A stretch of 64,000 nucleotides of DNA, taken from Microbacterium radiodurans. GTDB lineage: Bacteria; Actinomycetota; Actinomycetes; Actinomycetales; Microbacteriaceae. Both the position numbers and the translations under genes were made by a program. The notes below the pieces were generated by a model. The model saw nothing but the letters and a program-made list of their open reading frames with translations. It had not been told where the DNA came from and made no database searches. Location of the stretch: the NCBI RefSeq assembly GCF_008710705.1, contig NZ_VYRZ01000001.1:248001-312000 (forward strand). The letters run 5' to 3'. Below are positions 41,091-50,280 of this stretch, piece after piece; the first letter of the stretch is position 1; each line of letters opens with the position of its first letter.

Positions 41091-42453
41091 TCGCGTCGCC
41101 GCCGACGCCGCCGCCGATGCTGCGCAGAAGCGGATGCGGCGCCCGCGGTCCCTGCGCGCGCGCATCACCCTGCTGGCCACGGTCGCGGTGGCGATCGTCA
41201 TGATCGTCGGGTCGCTCGCCTTCCACCTCGTGCTGAGCGCCAGCATCCACGCCGCGACCGAGCGCGCGGCCGAGACGCGCGCCGAGGAGCTCGCCGCGCG
41301 CATCGCGACGGGCGGACCGGGGGTCGTGGCGGCGATCGAGGACGACGCGGCGCAGCTGATCGACGACGCCGGCCGGGTGATCGCCGCCTCCGACGACGCC
41401 GACGACCGTGCGCTCCCCCGCGTCGAGTCCGGAAGGGTCGTCGACGTCGACGGCGACGCCCTGCTGCTCGTCCGCGAGGACGTCGACGGCGGGAATGCGG
41501 ACGGCGGCCGTGAGCTGATCCTCGGGGTCTCGGTGGAGGACGACCGCGAGACGCTGGCGACGGTCGCGATGCTGCTGACGGTCTCCACGATCGCCGTCGT
41601 CGGCGTCGTCGCCGGCGTGACGTGGTGGGTCGTGGGCCGCTCGCTGCGTCCCGTCGCACGCATCCGCGCCGAGGTCGAGGCCATCACCGCCGACCGACTC
41701 GATCGGCGCGTCGCCGAGCCGCCGTCGGGCGACGAGATCGCGGCGCTGGCGGTGACCATGAACCGGATGCTGGACCGACTCGACAGCGCGTCGGCGGCGC
41801 AGGGGCGTTTCGTTGCGGACGCGTCGCACGAACTGCGCTCGCCCCTCGCGACCATCCGCCAGCACGCCGAGCTCGCGAGGGCGCATCCCGAGGCGAGCTC
41901 GCTCGACGATCTGGCCGGGGTCGTGACGGACGAGGGCGCGCGCATGCAGCACCTCGTGGACGCACTCCTGCTGCTCGCCCGCCTCGACGAACAGGCGCCA
42001 CGGCGCGCCGATGCCGTCGATCTCGACGACATCGCCCTCGCAGAGGTCGCTCGCCTGCGGTCCCGAGGCGTCGCCGTGGACGCGTCGGGGATCGGCGCGG
42101 CCCGCGTGACGGGCGATCCGAGGCTGCTCGGTCAGCTCGTGCGCAACCTGGCCGACAACGCCGCACGGCACGCGGTGTCGCGCGTCGCGATCGCGGTCGG
42201 TCACGGCGGTGACCGCGTCGTGCTGACCGTCGACGACGACGGCACGGGCATTCCCGAGGACGAGCGCTCACGCGTCTTCGAGCGATTCGTCCGCCTCGAT
42301 GAGGGACGGGCGCGGGATGCCGGGGGCAGCGGACTCGGTCTCGCCATCGTCCACGGTGTCGCGACGTCGGCGGGCGGGTCGGTCGCGATCGGCGACGGTC
42401 CCCTCGGCGGGGCCCGGTTCACGGTCGAGCTGCCCGCGGCATCCGGAAGCTGA
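41083..42453 (+). CDS. sensor histidine kinase
   Basis: The 456-residue membrane kinase has TM1 (about 28-52), an extracellular sensor of about 105 residues, TM2 (about 158-184), HAMP (185-235), and H-box His249 in FVADASHELRSPLATIR. The ATPase motifs NLADNAARHA, DDGTGIP and GGSGLGLAI are present. It autophosphorylates and donates to the response regulator. The sensor region is very acidic (EDDAAQLIDD, SDDADDRA), which may favour cation binding; this is an inference. GTG 41083 overlaps the regulator gene. Confidence 0.92.
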   Translation: MADRVAADAAADAAQKRMRRPRSLRARITLLATVAVAIVMIVGSLAFHLVLSASIHAATERAAETRAEELAARIATGGPGVVAAIEDDAAQLIDDAGRVIAASDDADDRALPRVESGRVVDVDGDALLLVREDVDGGNADGGRELILGVSVEDDRETLATVAMLLTVSTIAVVGVVAGVTWWVVGRSLRPVARIRAEVEAITADRLDRRVAEPPSGDEIAALAVTMNRMLDRLDSASAAQGRFVADASHELRSPLATIRQHAELARAHPEASSLDDLAGVVTDEGARMQHLVDALLLLARLDEQAPRRADAVDLDDIALAEVARLRSRGVAVDASGIGAARVTGDPRLLGQLVRNLADNAARHAVSRVAIAVGHGGDRVVLTVDDDGTGIPEDERSRVFERFVRLDEGRARDAGGSGLGLAIVHGVATSAGGSVAIGDGPLGGARFTVELPAASGS

Positions 42454-42459
42454 AGCCGC

Positions 42460-42503
42460 CTTCAGGTCGCTTCAGGAGTGCTTCAGCACCCCCTGGGCAC
42501 GAT
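42460..42503 (+). promoter_or_regulatory. triple CTTCAG promoter
   Basis: CTTCAG occurs at 42460-42465, 42470-42475 and 42481-42486 (10 and 11 bp spacing). The CACGAT -10 (42498-42503) lies 6 nt before ATG 42510. An inverted copy (CTGAAG) is at 42450-42455. Confidence 0.7.
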
Positions 42504-42509
42504 CGGATC

Positions 42510-43253
42510 ATGACCGAGACGAACCACACCCCCGACAACCAGCCGACCATCCCCATCGAGCCGGCGGCTCCCGTCGAGCCGACGACCGCCGCGGCCGCCC
42601 CCGCGCCGAAGCGTCGCGGGCGCCTCGCCCTCATCGCCGGCGGTGCCGTTCTGGGCGCAGCCCTGCTGGCCGGTGGCGGTGTCGCGGTGGGCGCCGCCAT
42701 CGCCGACGACGACGATGACGACGACCGCGCGAGCGCACGGGTGGACGACAGGACGGGCACGACCGGCGCGACGGGCGCGACCGACGCCCCGGGCACGACC
42801 GGCACGACCGGCACGACCGCGAGCGCCTGGGGCGCGGCATCCGCCGACGAGCTCGACGAGGTCGCGCAGGCGGCGAGCGCGGTCGCCGAGGGCCAGCCCG
42901 TCTCGATCGACGCGAACCGCGACGGCAGCTGGGACGTGACGCTGCGCGGTGCGGACGGCGGTGAGACCGAGGTGCGCGTCGCCGCCGACGGCTCCGCGGC
43001 CGTGCGCGAGACGGAGGCCCCCGACGGCGACGACACCGCGCCGCGGAACATCCTGGATGCCGCGACCCTCCGCTCGATCGTCGACGCCGCCCTGGCCGAA
43101 TCCGCCGCCGCCGGCGGCCGGGTCGTGGACGTCGACGCGGACGACGACAGCCGCTCCCCGTTCGACGTGACGATCCTCGTCGCCGACGGACGCACCGTCG
43201 ACGTCGAGCTCGACGCGGCGGGCGCCGTGCTCCGCACCGATCTCGACGACTGA
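42510..43253 (+). CDS. acidic membrane-anchored protein, probable two-component target
   Basis: The family was not identified; a PepSY-like fold is possible. The 247-residue protein has a Pro/Ala-rich start, one membrane helix (about 37-63, LALIAGGAVLGAALLAGG), seven consecutive Asp residues and a GTTGATGATD-like linker. Two similar beta-rich units follow, each with a [S/P]FDVTILVADG or SWDVTLRGADG segment. The Asp-rich outer part could bind cations. Its promoter carries three regulator-type CTTCAG repeats and it follows the kinase by 56 nt, so it is probably the main output of the system. Leaderless start. Confidence 0.72.
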   Translation: MTETNHTPDNQPTIPIEPAAPVEPTTAAAAPAPKRRGRLALIAGGAVLGAALLAGGGVAVGAAIADDDDDDDRASARVDDRTGTTGATGATDAPGTTGTTGTTASAWGAASADELDEVAQAASAVAEGQPVSIDANRDGSWDVTLRGADGGETEVRVAADGSAAVRETEAPDGDDTAPRNILDAATLRSIVDAALAESAAAGGRVVDVDADDDSRSPFDVTILVADGRTVDVELDAAGAVLRTDLDD

Positions 43254-43293
43254 TCGCCGGGGCACGGCCGGCGCCGGATGCGATGATCGCGGA

Positions 43294-43743
43294 GTGACCA
43301 CGACGTTCGAGATCGAGACCCGGGCACCTGTCGCGCTCGTGAAGCTCTTCGACGCCTCGCTCGACATCGACGCGCATATCTCGTCCATGCCGGGAACGCG
43401 CGAGCGCGCGGTGGCCGGGGTGACGTCCGGCCGGATCGGGCTCGGCGAGAGCGTGACCTGGCGCGCGTGGCATTTCGGCATCCCGTTCACTCTGACCTCG
43501 CGGGTCACCTCACTCGACCGGCCCGGACGATTCGTCGACGAGCAGGTCCGCGGGCCGTTCCGGGAGTTCCGTCACGAGCATCTCTTCCGACGGGACGGCG
43601 GCGCGACCGTCATGCTCGACCGCGTGACGATCGCGTCGCCGATCTTCGGCACGCTCGCCGAGCGACTGATCCTGGTTCCGTACCTCCGACGGCTCCTCAC
43701 CCGGCGCGCTCGGCACCTGGTGGCGTCGCTGCCTCGGGACTGA
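43294..43743 (+). CDS. SRPBCC-family protein
   Basis: The 149-residue cyclase/dehydrase-like START-fold protein contains FEIETRAPVALVKLFDASLD at the N terminus, and WRAWHFGIPFTLTSRVT and EFRHEHLFRRDGGATVMLDR later. These proteins bind a hydrophobic ligand; the ligand is unknown. There is no signal peptide or membrane helix. It ends just before a double hairpin that separates it from the convergent GH1 gene. Confidence 0.8.
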   Translation: MTTTFEIETRAPVALVKLFDASLDIDAHISSMPGTRERAVAGVTSGRIGLGESVTWRAWHFGIPFTLTSRVTSLDRPGRFVDEQVRGPFREFRHEHLFRRDGGATVMLDRVTIASPIFGTLAERLILVPYLRRLLTRRARHLVASLPRD

Positions 43744-43773
43744 CGCGCCGCGAAGACAGGCGATCCGGCTGAC

Positions 43774-43824
43774 GCAGGACGAATCGCGACCGAACGTCCT
43801 GCGGAGGCAGGATCGCCTGCCTCC
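43774..43824. terminator. two consecutive hairpins between convergent genes
   Basis: GCAGGACG/CGTCCTGC (43774-43781, 43795-43802) and GGAGGCAGG-ATCG-CCTGCCTCC (43803-43824) are perfect stems. They lie between the SRPBCC and GH1 genes and serve both strands. Confidence 0.8.
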
Positions 43825-43851
43825 GGCGCGCATGCACCGCCGAGCGCCGCG

Positions 43852-45039
43852 TCAGGCCGCGGGCAGCACGTTCCGCCGGGCCAGGTCGCCGAGCCATCCG
43901 AGGCTCGGCTTGGCGGTGCGCTCGAACGTGTCGTGGTCGACGTGCACGAGGCCGAAGGTCGGGCGGTACGACCCCCACTCGTAGTTGTCGAGCAGCGACC
44001 AGTGCAGGTACCCGCGGATGTCGCACCCGTCGGCGACCGCCGAGGCGAGGCCCTGCAGCGCCCCCGTGGTGTAGTCGATCCGCCGCGCGTCGTCGGCGGT
44101 CGCCATGCCGTTCTCCGTCACGAGCATCGGGACGCCGCCGGTCACCTCGCGCGTATGACGGAGCGCGTGGCCGAGCGCCTCGGGGTAGTACTCCCACCCC
44201 GTGAGCGTCCGCTCGACGTCGTCCGGGAACGGCACCGGCCCGTCCGGCCCGATGATGGTCCGCAGGTACGACTGCACGCCGATGAAATCGTCGTTCCGGG
44301 CCTGCTCGAGGTAGAAGTCCTCGCGCCAGTAGCCCCACTCGTCGCGCTTGCGCTCGGAGCCCGGCAGCGCCTGATAGACCTGGTTCGCGACGGTCCATCC
44401 CGACTTCACGCCCCCGAAGCCGCGCAGCACCTCGGTCGCGGCGTGGTGGGCATCGGCGATCACGCGGGCGACGTGCGGAGAGGGCCCGGGGAAGTTGACG
44501 CCCTGCTCGGTGTCGATCTTCGCCTCGGTCTGGTTCACCATCATGTTCGGCTCGTTGATCGTCACGACCCACTCGACGTCGTCGAGGATCCGCGTCGCGG
44601 TCTCGGTGTATCGCCGGAACCGGTCGACGACGTCGTCGGCGTACCAGCCGCCGTCCCGTCCCTGCCAGCGCGGCACCGTGAAGTGGTGCAGCGTCACGAC
44701 CGGTTCGACGCCGGCATCCCGGCACGTGTCGATCATGCGCCGGTAGTGATCGAGCTGAGCTCGCGAGACGACCCCCTTCTCGGGCTCGATCCGTGCCCAC
44801 TCGATCGAGAACCGGTAGGCGCGCAGGCCCGAAGCCGCGAGGAGCGCGATGTCTTCGGGGTAGCGGTGATACGAGTCGCAGGCGTCGCCGGAGGGCTCGG
44901 CGACCGTCGTGTCGTCGGCGTACTCGAACTCCCAGTGGCTCGTGTTGACGTTGCCGCCCTCGATCTGGTGGGCGGCGGTCGAGGCCCCCCAGAGGAAACC
45001 GTCGGGGGCGCCGGTGGCCGGGCCGGTGTAGGTCGTCAT
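43852..45039 (-). CDS. glycoside hydrolase family 1 beta-glucosidase
   Basis: The 395-residue cytosolic retaining enzyme has acid/base Glu163 (VTINEPN), nucleophile Glu309 (LVTENG), LHHFTVPRW and the C-terminal YLHWSLLDNYEW signature. It hydrolyses beta-glucosides; the exact linkage is unknown. GH1 proteins are usually 440-480 residues, so this one is somewhat short but keeps all active-site motifs. ATG 45039 overlaps the GH13 stop (ATGA), so it is the second gene of a GH13-GH1 operon under the LacI site at 46696. Confidence 0.9.
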   Translation of the reverse strand: MTTYTGPATGAPDGFLWGASTAAHQIEGGNVNTSHWEFEYADDTTVAEPSGDACDSYHRYPEDIALLAASGLRAYRFSIEWARIEPEKGVVSRAQLDHYRRMIDTCRDAGVEPVVTLHHFTVPRWQGRDGGWYADDVVDRFRRYTETATRILDDVEWVVTINEPNMMVNQTEAKIDTEQGVNFPGPSPHVARVIADAHHAATEVLRGFGGVKSGWTVANQVYQALPGSERKRDEWGYWREDFYLEQARNDDFIGVQSYLRTIIGPDGPVPFPDDVERTLTGWEYYPEALGHALRHTREVTGGVPMLVTENGMATADDARRIDYTTGALQGLASAVADGCDIRGYLHWSLLDNYEWGSYRPTFGLVHVDHDTFERTAKPSLGWLGDLARRNVLPAA

Positions 45040-46643
45040 GCGTCTGTCGTCCTCTCGTCGGGTTCGGTTCGGAGATCGACAACCGCGCACCCGAAGGCAT
45101 CCAGATGCAGGATGCCGGCGGCATCCGTCCGCGCGCGGTGGCCGAGGATGATCGGCCCGCCGCCCGCCGCGAACGTGCGGGGCGTGGCCGAGGGGTTGAG
45201 GGCGACGAGAAGCGACCCGCCGCGGCGGTAGACGAACGGGTAGGCGGTCTCGAGGACCTCCACCTCGCTCCGGGCCGACAGCCGCGGATCGCTGCGGCGC
45301 AGCGCGATCGCGGCACGCACGAACGTCAGGAGCGAGTCCGGGTCGTCGCGCTGCGCCGCGACCGTGGGAGCGGCGGGATCGGGGTCGGCCGGCAGATATC
45401 GCGAGTCGGACGCGGCCCGCCCGAAGAGCTCGTCGTCACCCCAGGCCATCGGCGTCCGCGAGCCGGCTCGTTCGTAGGTCGGTCCGAGCGACGAGCCCTC
45501 GCGGGACTCGAGGCCGGGCACGTATCGCATGCCGATCTCGTCTCCGTAGTAGATCGCGGGCATCGCCGCCCAGGTGCAGACGAGCAGCAGCGACGGCCGC
45601 ACCTGCTCGGCGGTGCGCTCTCCGCAGACGAGCCGGGAGAAGTCGTGGTTCGCGGTCGGCAGACCGGCGATGCCGACGCTTCCGGCCGCGGCGATCGCCT
45701 CGCGTGCTTCGGCGGCCGCCGCGACGAAATCCGCCGCGTCGCCCCGGCCGGCGGCATCCGCCCATGGCGCCCGGGCGGGCCACGCCTCGTGCACCGTTCC
45801 GGATCCGTTCTCGACGAGCGACTTCAGCGGGAGCCCGTCGGAGTCGCCGCCGAACTGCAGGAAGAAGTCGACGTCGAAGCCCGCCGGAACGGCGCGCGCG
45901 GGGTCGCCCCACTCCGACAGCAGGATGCGGCCGGGGTGGTGGTGGTCGAGGCGTCGGTGCACCTCGTGCCACAGCTTCGCCGTCTCGACGTGCCCGGGAT
46001 CGTCCTTGACGAGGGAGGCGGCCATGTCGACGCGGAAGCCCGCGACCCCGCGGTCGTACCAGTGGCGGACGATCTCGACGAGGGCGTCACGATTGCGGCG
46101 GGGGCCCTCGGCGTCGACGGGCTGGCGCCACGGCTCGTCGCGATCGGGCCGGGCGTAGCCGAAGTTCAGCGCGGGCTGGAAGTCGAAGAAGTTCGGCCGA
46201 TAGAACCCTCGATCACCCGACGGCACCGGCACGAACCCCTCGGCCGCGACCGGACTGAACACGTACCGGCCGTCGCCCTCGTCGCCGAGCGCCCGCGCGA
46301 ACCACGGGTGCTCGTCGGAGGTGTGGCCGGCGACGAGGTCGAGCACGATCCCGATCCCCCTCCGGTTCGCCTCATCGAGCAGCCGGTCCATCGCCGCATC
46401 GCCGCCGTAGCGCTCGGCGACGCGCTGGAAGTCCGCGACGTCGTAGCCGCCGTCGCGGAAGGGCGAGACGAACACGGGGTTCAGCCACACGGCGTCGACG
46501 CCGAGCCAGGCGAGGTAGTCGAGGCGTGCCGCGACGCCGTCGAGGTCGCCCATCCCGTCGCCGTCGGCGTCGGCGAAGCTCTGCGGGTAGACCTGGTACA
46601 GCACGATCCGGTCGAGGCGGTCGGCGAGCAGCGGTGTCGTCAT
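45036..46643 (-). CDS. GH13 alpha-glucosidase/oligo-1,6-glucosidase-like
   Basis: The 535-residue alpha-amylase-family enzyme has YQVYPQSFADADGDGMGDLDG at the start, nucleophile Asp206 (GFRVDMAASL), acid Glu244 (LLSEWGDP) and the His333-Asp334 pair (ANHDFSR). A C-terminal beta domain follows. The N-terminal motif is that of intracellular alpha-glucosidases acting on short oligosaccharides. There is no signal peptide. GAGGACC precedes ATG 46643. A LacI-type operator (46696-46709) sits 53 nt upstream, shared with the LacI gene promoter 700 bp away. Confidence 0.9.
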   Translation of the reverse strand: MTTPLLADRLDRIVLYQVYPQSFADADGDGMGDLDGVAARLDYLAWLGVDAVWLNPVFVSPFRDGGYDVADFQRVAERYGGDAAMDRLLDEANRRGIGIVLDLVAGHTSDEHPWFARALGDEGDGRYVFSPVAAEGFVPVPSGDRGFYRPNFFDFQPALNFGYARPDRDEPWRQPVDAEGPRRNRDALVEIVRHWYDRGVAGFRVDMAASLVKDDPGHVETAKLWHEVHRRLDHHHPGRILLSEWGDPARAVPAGFDVDFFLQFGGDSDGLPLKSLVENGSGTVHEAWPARAPWADAAGRGDAADFVAAAAEAREAIAAAGSVGIAGLPTANHDFSRLVCGERTAEQVRPSLLLVCTWAAMPAIYYGDEIGMRYVPGLESREGSSLGPTYERAGSRTPMAWGDDELFGRAASDSRYLPADPDPAAPTVAAQRDDPDSLLTFVRAAIALRRSDPRLSARSEVEVLETAYPFVYRRGGSLLVALNPSATPRTFAAGGGPIILGHRARTDAAGILHLDAFGCAVVDLRTEPDERTTDA

Positions 46644-46695
46644 CGCGGGGTCCTCCTGCAGCGGTGCCATCGATCTGGCGGCAGACGCTACCCGA

Positions 46696-46709
46696 TGTAT
46701 CCGGTTACA
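46696..46709. promoter_or_regulatory. LacI-type operator upstream of the GH13-GH1 operon
   Basis: TGTATCCGGTTACA is identical to the site at 47417-47430 and complementary to 47385-47398. It lies between the GH13 start and the flavoprotein gene end. Confidence 0.8.
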
Positions 46710-46760
46710 TCCACCCCCGGAGCCGTCGCGGGCCGCGAATCACAGGTCGCGCCGCGCGGA

Positions 46761-47345
46761 TCACCCCCGGATCGCGCCCGCGACCTCGGCGACGACGGCG
46801 TCCAGCCGTGCGGCGACACCCTCGCTCTCGGATTCGTGCAGGAACGCCGTGACTCCCCGGCGGCTGCCGCAGTAGTCGACGATGCCGTTCTCGATCTGCG
46901 TGCGCAGCGACGTGTCGTACCCCCGCCGGTCGTAGAGAGCGGCATCCGACGCGGCGATCGGGACGAGATGCGTCGTCAGTCGCTGCATCCCGGGGCGGAT
47001 GCTGTCGCCCTCCCCGACACCGAAAGCCCACCCGTTGACGAACACGCGGTCGATCCAGCCCTTCAGCAGCGCGGGCATCGACCACCAGTAGACGGGGAAC
47101 ACCAGGACGAGGTGGTCCGCCCGGTCGATCCGGGCCATCTCGGCGGCGACATCGCCCGGATACTCGCCCGCGACGACGTACGAACGGCGATCGGCGAGGG
47201 TGAAGCGGGGGTCGAAGCCCTCGGCGGCGAGGTCGGCGACCTCGACCGGCTCATGCGCCGCCGAGAGGTCCTCCGCGAGGCGGGTGGCGACGGCGTGCGT
47301 GAGCGACGACGGATCGGGATGAGCGGTGACGATGAGCGTGGACAC
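46761..47345 (-). CDS. NAD(P)H quinone reductase-like flavoprotein
   Basis: The 194-residue flavodoxin-fold protein of the NQO1/KefF type contains IVTAHPDPSSLTHAVA near the N terminus, FPVYWWSMPALLKGWIDRV near residue 85 and GYDTSLRTQIENG later. It would reduce quinones with NAD(P)H. Its link to sugar use is by position only. GTG 47345 is chosen over ATG 47354 because GGAAGG lies 9 nt before the GTG. It is divergent from the LacI gene over a pair of operators, so it belongs to that regulon. Confidence 0.82.
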   Translation of the reverse strand: MSTLIVTAHPDPSSLTHAVATRLAEDLSAAHEPVEVADLAAEGFDPRFTLADRRSYVVAGEYPGDVAAEMARIDRADHLVLVFPVYWWSMPALLKGWIDRVFVNGWAFGVGEGDSIRPGMQRLTTHLVPIAASDAALYDRRGYDTSLRTQIENGIVDYCGSRRGVTAFLHESESEGVAARLDAVVAEVAGAIRG

Positions 47346-47380
47346 CCGTCCCATCCTTCCCGGACTCCGAGAGCGAGGGG

Positions 47381-47430
47381 TTGATGTAACCGGATACACG
47401 GCGTATGGTCGGCTCGTGTATCCGGTTACA
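47381..47430 (+). promoter_or_regulatory. lacI-type gene promoter with two operators
   Basis: TTGATG (47381-47386) and TATGGT (47404-47409) are 17 nt apart. TGTAACCGGATACA (47385-47398) lies between them and TGTATCCGGTTACA (47417-47430) follows. The two sites extend to a perfect 15-bp inverted repeat. Confidence 0.85.
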
Positions 47431-47472
47431 TCGCCGGGTGCTCGAGCGATCAGCACGAGGAGGTGCGCGCAG

Positions 47473-48513
47473 ATGACCGAATCGCAGCGCGGCGCGAGCC
47501 GCCGGCATCCGTCGAACACGTCGACCCGCCCGACGATCCGAGACATCGCCCGCGAGGCCGGCGTCTCGGTCGCGACCGTCTCGCGCGTGACGCACGACGA
47601 TCCGCGGGTCATCAGCGAGACCAAGCAGCGCGTGCAGCGCGCCATCGACCGTCTCGGCTACCGCCCCTCGGCCCTCGGCCGCGCGCTGTCGTACCAGCGC
47701 ACCAGCACGCTGGGCATCGTGCTCCCGGGCCTCGGCGGCCCCTACTTCGCGCAGCTGATCGAGGGCGCCGAATCCGTCGCCGTCCAGCGCGGCGTCGTCA
47801 TCAACGTGCTCGGCACGCACCTGCGACCGGATGCCGCGGACGCCGTGCGCCGGCTCGCCGAACGCACCGACGGACTCATCATCGCGGGCGGCACCCTGCC
47901 CGACGACGAGCTCGCCGCCCTCGCCGCCACCGGCCGCGTCATCGTCGTCGCCGGCGAGGTCGAGGGGGCGCCGACGGTCGTCACCGACGGCCGTCGCGCC
48001 GCCGCGGAGCTGACGTCCCACCTCGCCGACGTGCACGGCTACCGCCGGATGCGCTTCGTCGGCGAGCCCGACGGCTCTCCCGACACCGCCTGGCGGTACG
48101 CCGGCTTCTGCGACGCCCTCGCCGAGCGCGGCCTCACCGAGGCGGGCGAGCCGCTCCGCCTCGGCCTCGATGTGCGCAGCGGCGCGGTCGCCGCGCGCCT
48201 GCTCCACGACGAGGCCGACCTGCCCGACGCCCTGGTCTGCGCGAACGACGAGCTCGCGATCGGCATGCTCGCGACGCTGCCGGGGCTCGGCCACCGGATC
48301 CCCGCGGACGTCGCGGTGACCGGCTTCGACGACCAGTCGCTCGCCGAGATCGCCTCGCCGCGACTGACGACGGTCTTCCAGCCGACCGCCGAGCTCGGCG
48401 CCCGCGCCGCCGCCGGCGCCCTCGGCGACCCGATCGACGACAACACGATCCTGCCGACGCGCCTTGTCGTGCGGGAATCGTGCGGTTGCGAGCCGGAGCA
48501 CGCTCCGAACTGA
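47473..48513 (+). CDS. LacI-family repressor of the glycoside operons
   Basis: The 346-residue protein has the HTH PTIRDIAREAGVSVATVSRVTHD (about 17-39) and a sugar-binding domain. It ends AVTGFDDQSLAEIASPRLTTVFQP, with a Cys pair (ESCGCEPE) near the C terminus. It should bind TGTAACCGGATACA sites at its own promoter and before GH13-GH1. It is the first gene of the ABC/GH144-like operon. GAGGAGG precedes ATG 47473. The effector sugar is unknown. Confidence 0.9.
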   Translation: MTESQRGASRRHPSNTSTRPTIRDIAREAGVSVATVSRVTHDDPRVISETKQRVQRAIDRLGYRPSALGRALSYQRTSTLGIVLPGLGGPYFAQLIEGAESVAVQRGVVINVLGTHLRPDAADAVRRLAERTDGLIIAGGTLPDDELAALAATGRVIVVAGEVEGAPTVVTDGRRAAAELTSHLADVHGYRRMRFVGEPDGSPDTAWRYAGFCDALAERGLTEAGEPLRLGLDVRSGAVAARLLHDEADLPDALVCANDELAIGMLATLPGLGHRIPADVAVTGFDDQSLAEIASPRLTTVFQPTAELGARAAAGALGDPIDDNTILPTRLVVRESCGCEPEHAPN

Positions 48514-48573
48514 TCACCACCGCGACCGGCCCGCGCAGGTCCGGCCGCATCGAGGGAACGAGGAGGTTCCACG

Positions 48574-50277
48574 ATGAGGACACGCACGAGAGCGGCTGTC
48601 AGCGCAGCCGCCGTCACGGCGCTGCTCGCGACGTCCGCGTGCGCGAACGTCGGGCTCGTCCCCCCGCCGCCGGCGGAGGAGGGCATGATCGCCGAGATCC
48701 GGATGCCGTCCGAGGCCGGCGGATCGGTGCAGGGACTGCTCAACTACAACTGGCTCTCCCCCAACGCGACGGTCCAGAGCTGGCTGTTCGAGCCGCTCAT
48801 GATCCGCGACCGCTTCACCTGCGAGGCCGTGCCGTGGCTCGCGACCGGCTACGAGTGGGAGCAGCCCGACCGGCTCGTGATGACCCTGCGCGAAGGCGTC
48901 GAATGGAGCGACGGCGAGCCCTTCACGGCAGACGACGTCGTCTACACCTTCATGGTCGGCAAGGAGTACCCCGCCGCCGACAAGGCCGGGCTCTGGGGCG
49001 ACTTCTTCGGCGCCCCGGCCGAGAGCGTCACGGCGCAGGACGACCACACCGTCGTCTTCGACTTCGCCGGGGCCGCCGTGCCGAAGACCGACGCGATCCT
49101 GCAGACGACGAAGATCCTCCCCGAGCACATCTACGCGCCCCACGGCGACCCGACACTGTTCGTCGACGAGCAGGGCATCGCCACCGGCCCCTTCACCCCC
49201 GAGTCCTACAACGGGCGCCGGCTCGTCCTCGAGCGCAACGAGAACTACTGGAACGCCGACGAGATCAAGGTCCAGCGCCTGTCGCTCGAGGGTCAGTACG
49301 ACGCGAACTCCGGCGCGCTGAAGCTGCGCAGCGGCGCGCTCGACCTGTACCGCGGGGATATCCCCAATCCGAACCGCTCGGTGGTCGCACCAGACCCCGA
49401 GAACGCGCACTTCTTCTACCCGCCGGACGCGACTACCGTGCTCGCGCTGAACACCGAACGCCCGGTGCTGAACGACCGGAACTTCCGCGAGGCGTTCGCC
49501 TACGCGCTCGACCGCGATGCGCTCAGCCAGCGGGCGAGCTTCGGCATCATGGAGCCGGCGAGCCAGACGATGCTGCTGCTGCCCTTCCAGGAGCAGGACA
49601 TCCCCGAGAAGTGGCGCGGTCGGGAGTTCATCCCCTACGACCCCGACCGCGCGAACGAACTGCTCGACGCCGCCGGCTACCCGCGCGGCGACGACGGCTG
49701 GCGGGTCGACGAGAGCGGTCAGCCGCTGTCGTTCGTCTTCAGCGTCCAGGCCGGCTGGATGGACGTCATCGCGATGGCCGACGTCGTCGCCCGCAACGCC
49801 GCCGACGTCGGTGTGCAGGTGCGGATGGTCACGACCGACCCCAACGCCATCGAGGGCATGCAGAAGGCCGGCGACTTCGACATGACCGTCGACTTCGTCA
49901 GCGGCGGGTGCCAGCGCGCCCGCGACCTCGGGGCCAAGCTGCAGAGCTCGCAGATCTCGAGCGAGCAGGAGCTGCTGCTGAACCGCGCGCGGTACGTCGA
50001 CCCCGAGATCGACGCGCTCGTCGAGGAGTGGACGAACACCACCGATGACAGCCGCACGGCCGAGATCGAGGGCCGGATCATGGATGTCTTCATGACCGAG
50101 TTCCCCTACATCGCGCTGCAGTACGCACCCAGCCGACTCATCTACCGCACGAACAACGCGGTCGGCTGGCCGAGCGACGAGAACCCCTACCCGGTCGACC
50201 AGCTGATCCGCATCGCACCCGAGCTGCGCCCTCCCGGCGCGACGGATGCCGGAGCCGCCGGCGACGCGGAGGACTGA
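48574..50277 (+). CDS. oligopeptide/sugar-binding lipoprotein (family 5)
   Basis: The 567-residue solute-binding protein of the DppA/OppA type has a signal peptide ending LLATSAC (Cys near 23, a weak lipobox). It contains LVMTLREGVEWSDGEPFTADDVVYTF and the NYWNADEIKVQRLSLEG region of the family. Family 5 proteins bind peptides, but several bind oligosaccharides. Placement after a LacI regulator and with a glycosidase-like gene favours a beta-glucan oligomer. GAGGAGG precedes ATG 48574. Confidence 0.88.
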   Translation: MRTRTRAAVSAAAVTALLATSACANVGLVPPPPAEEGMIAEIRMPSEAGGSVQGLLNYNWLSPNATVQSWLFEPLMIRDRFTCEAVPWLATGYEWEQPDRLVMTLREGVEWSDGEPFTADDVVYTFMVGKEYPAADKAGLWGDFFGAPAESVTAQDDHTVVFDFAGAAVPKTDAILQTTKILPEHIYAPHGDPTLFVDEQGIATGPFTPESYNGRRLVLERNENYWNADEIKVQRLSLEGQYDANSGALKLRSGALDLYRGDIPNPNRSVVAPDPENAHFFYPPDATTVLALNTERPVLNDRNFREAFAYALDRDALSQRASFGIMEPASQTMLLLPFQEQDIPEKWRGREFIPYDPDRANELLDAAGYPRGDDGWRVDESGQPLSFVFSVQAGWMDVIAMADVVARNAADVGVQVRMVTTDPNAIEGMQKAGDFDMTVDFVSGGCQRARDLGAKLQSSQISSEQELLLNRARYVDPEIDALVEEWTNTTDDSRTAEIEGRIMDVFMTEFPYIALQYAPSRLIYRTNNAVGWPSDENPYPVDQLIRIAPELRPPGATDAGAAGDAED

Positions 50278-50280
50278 GCG

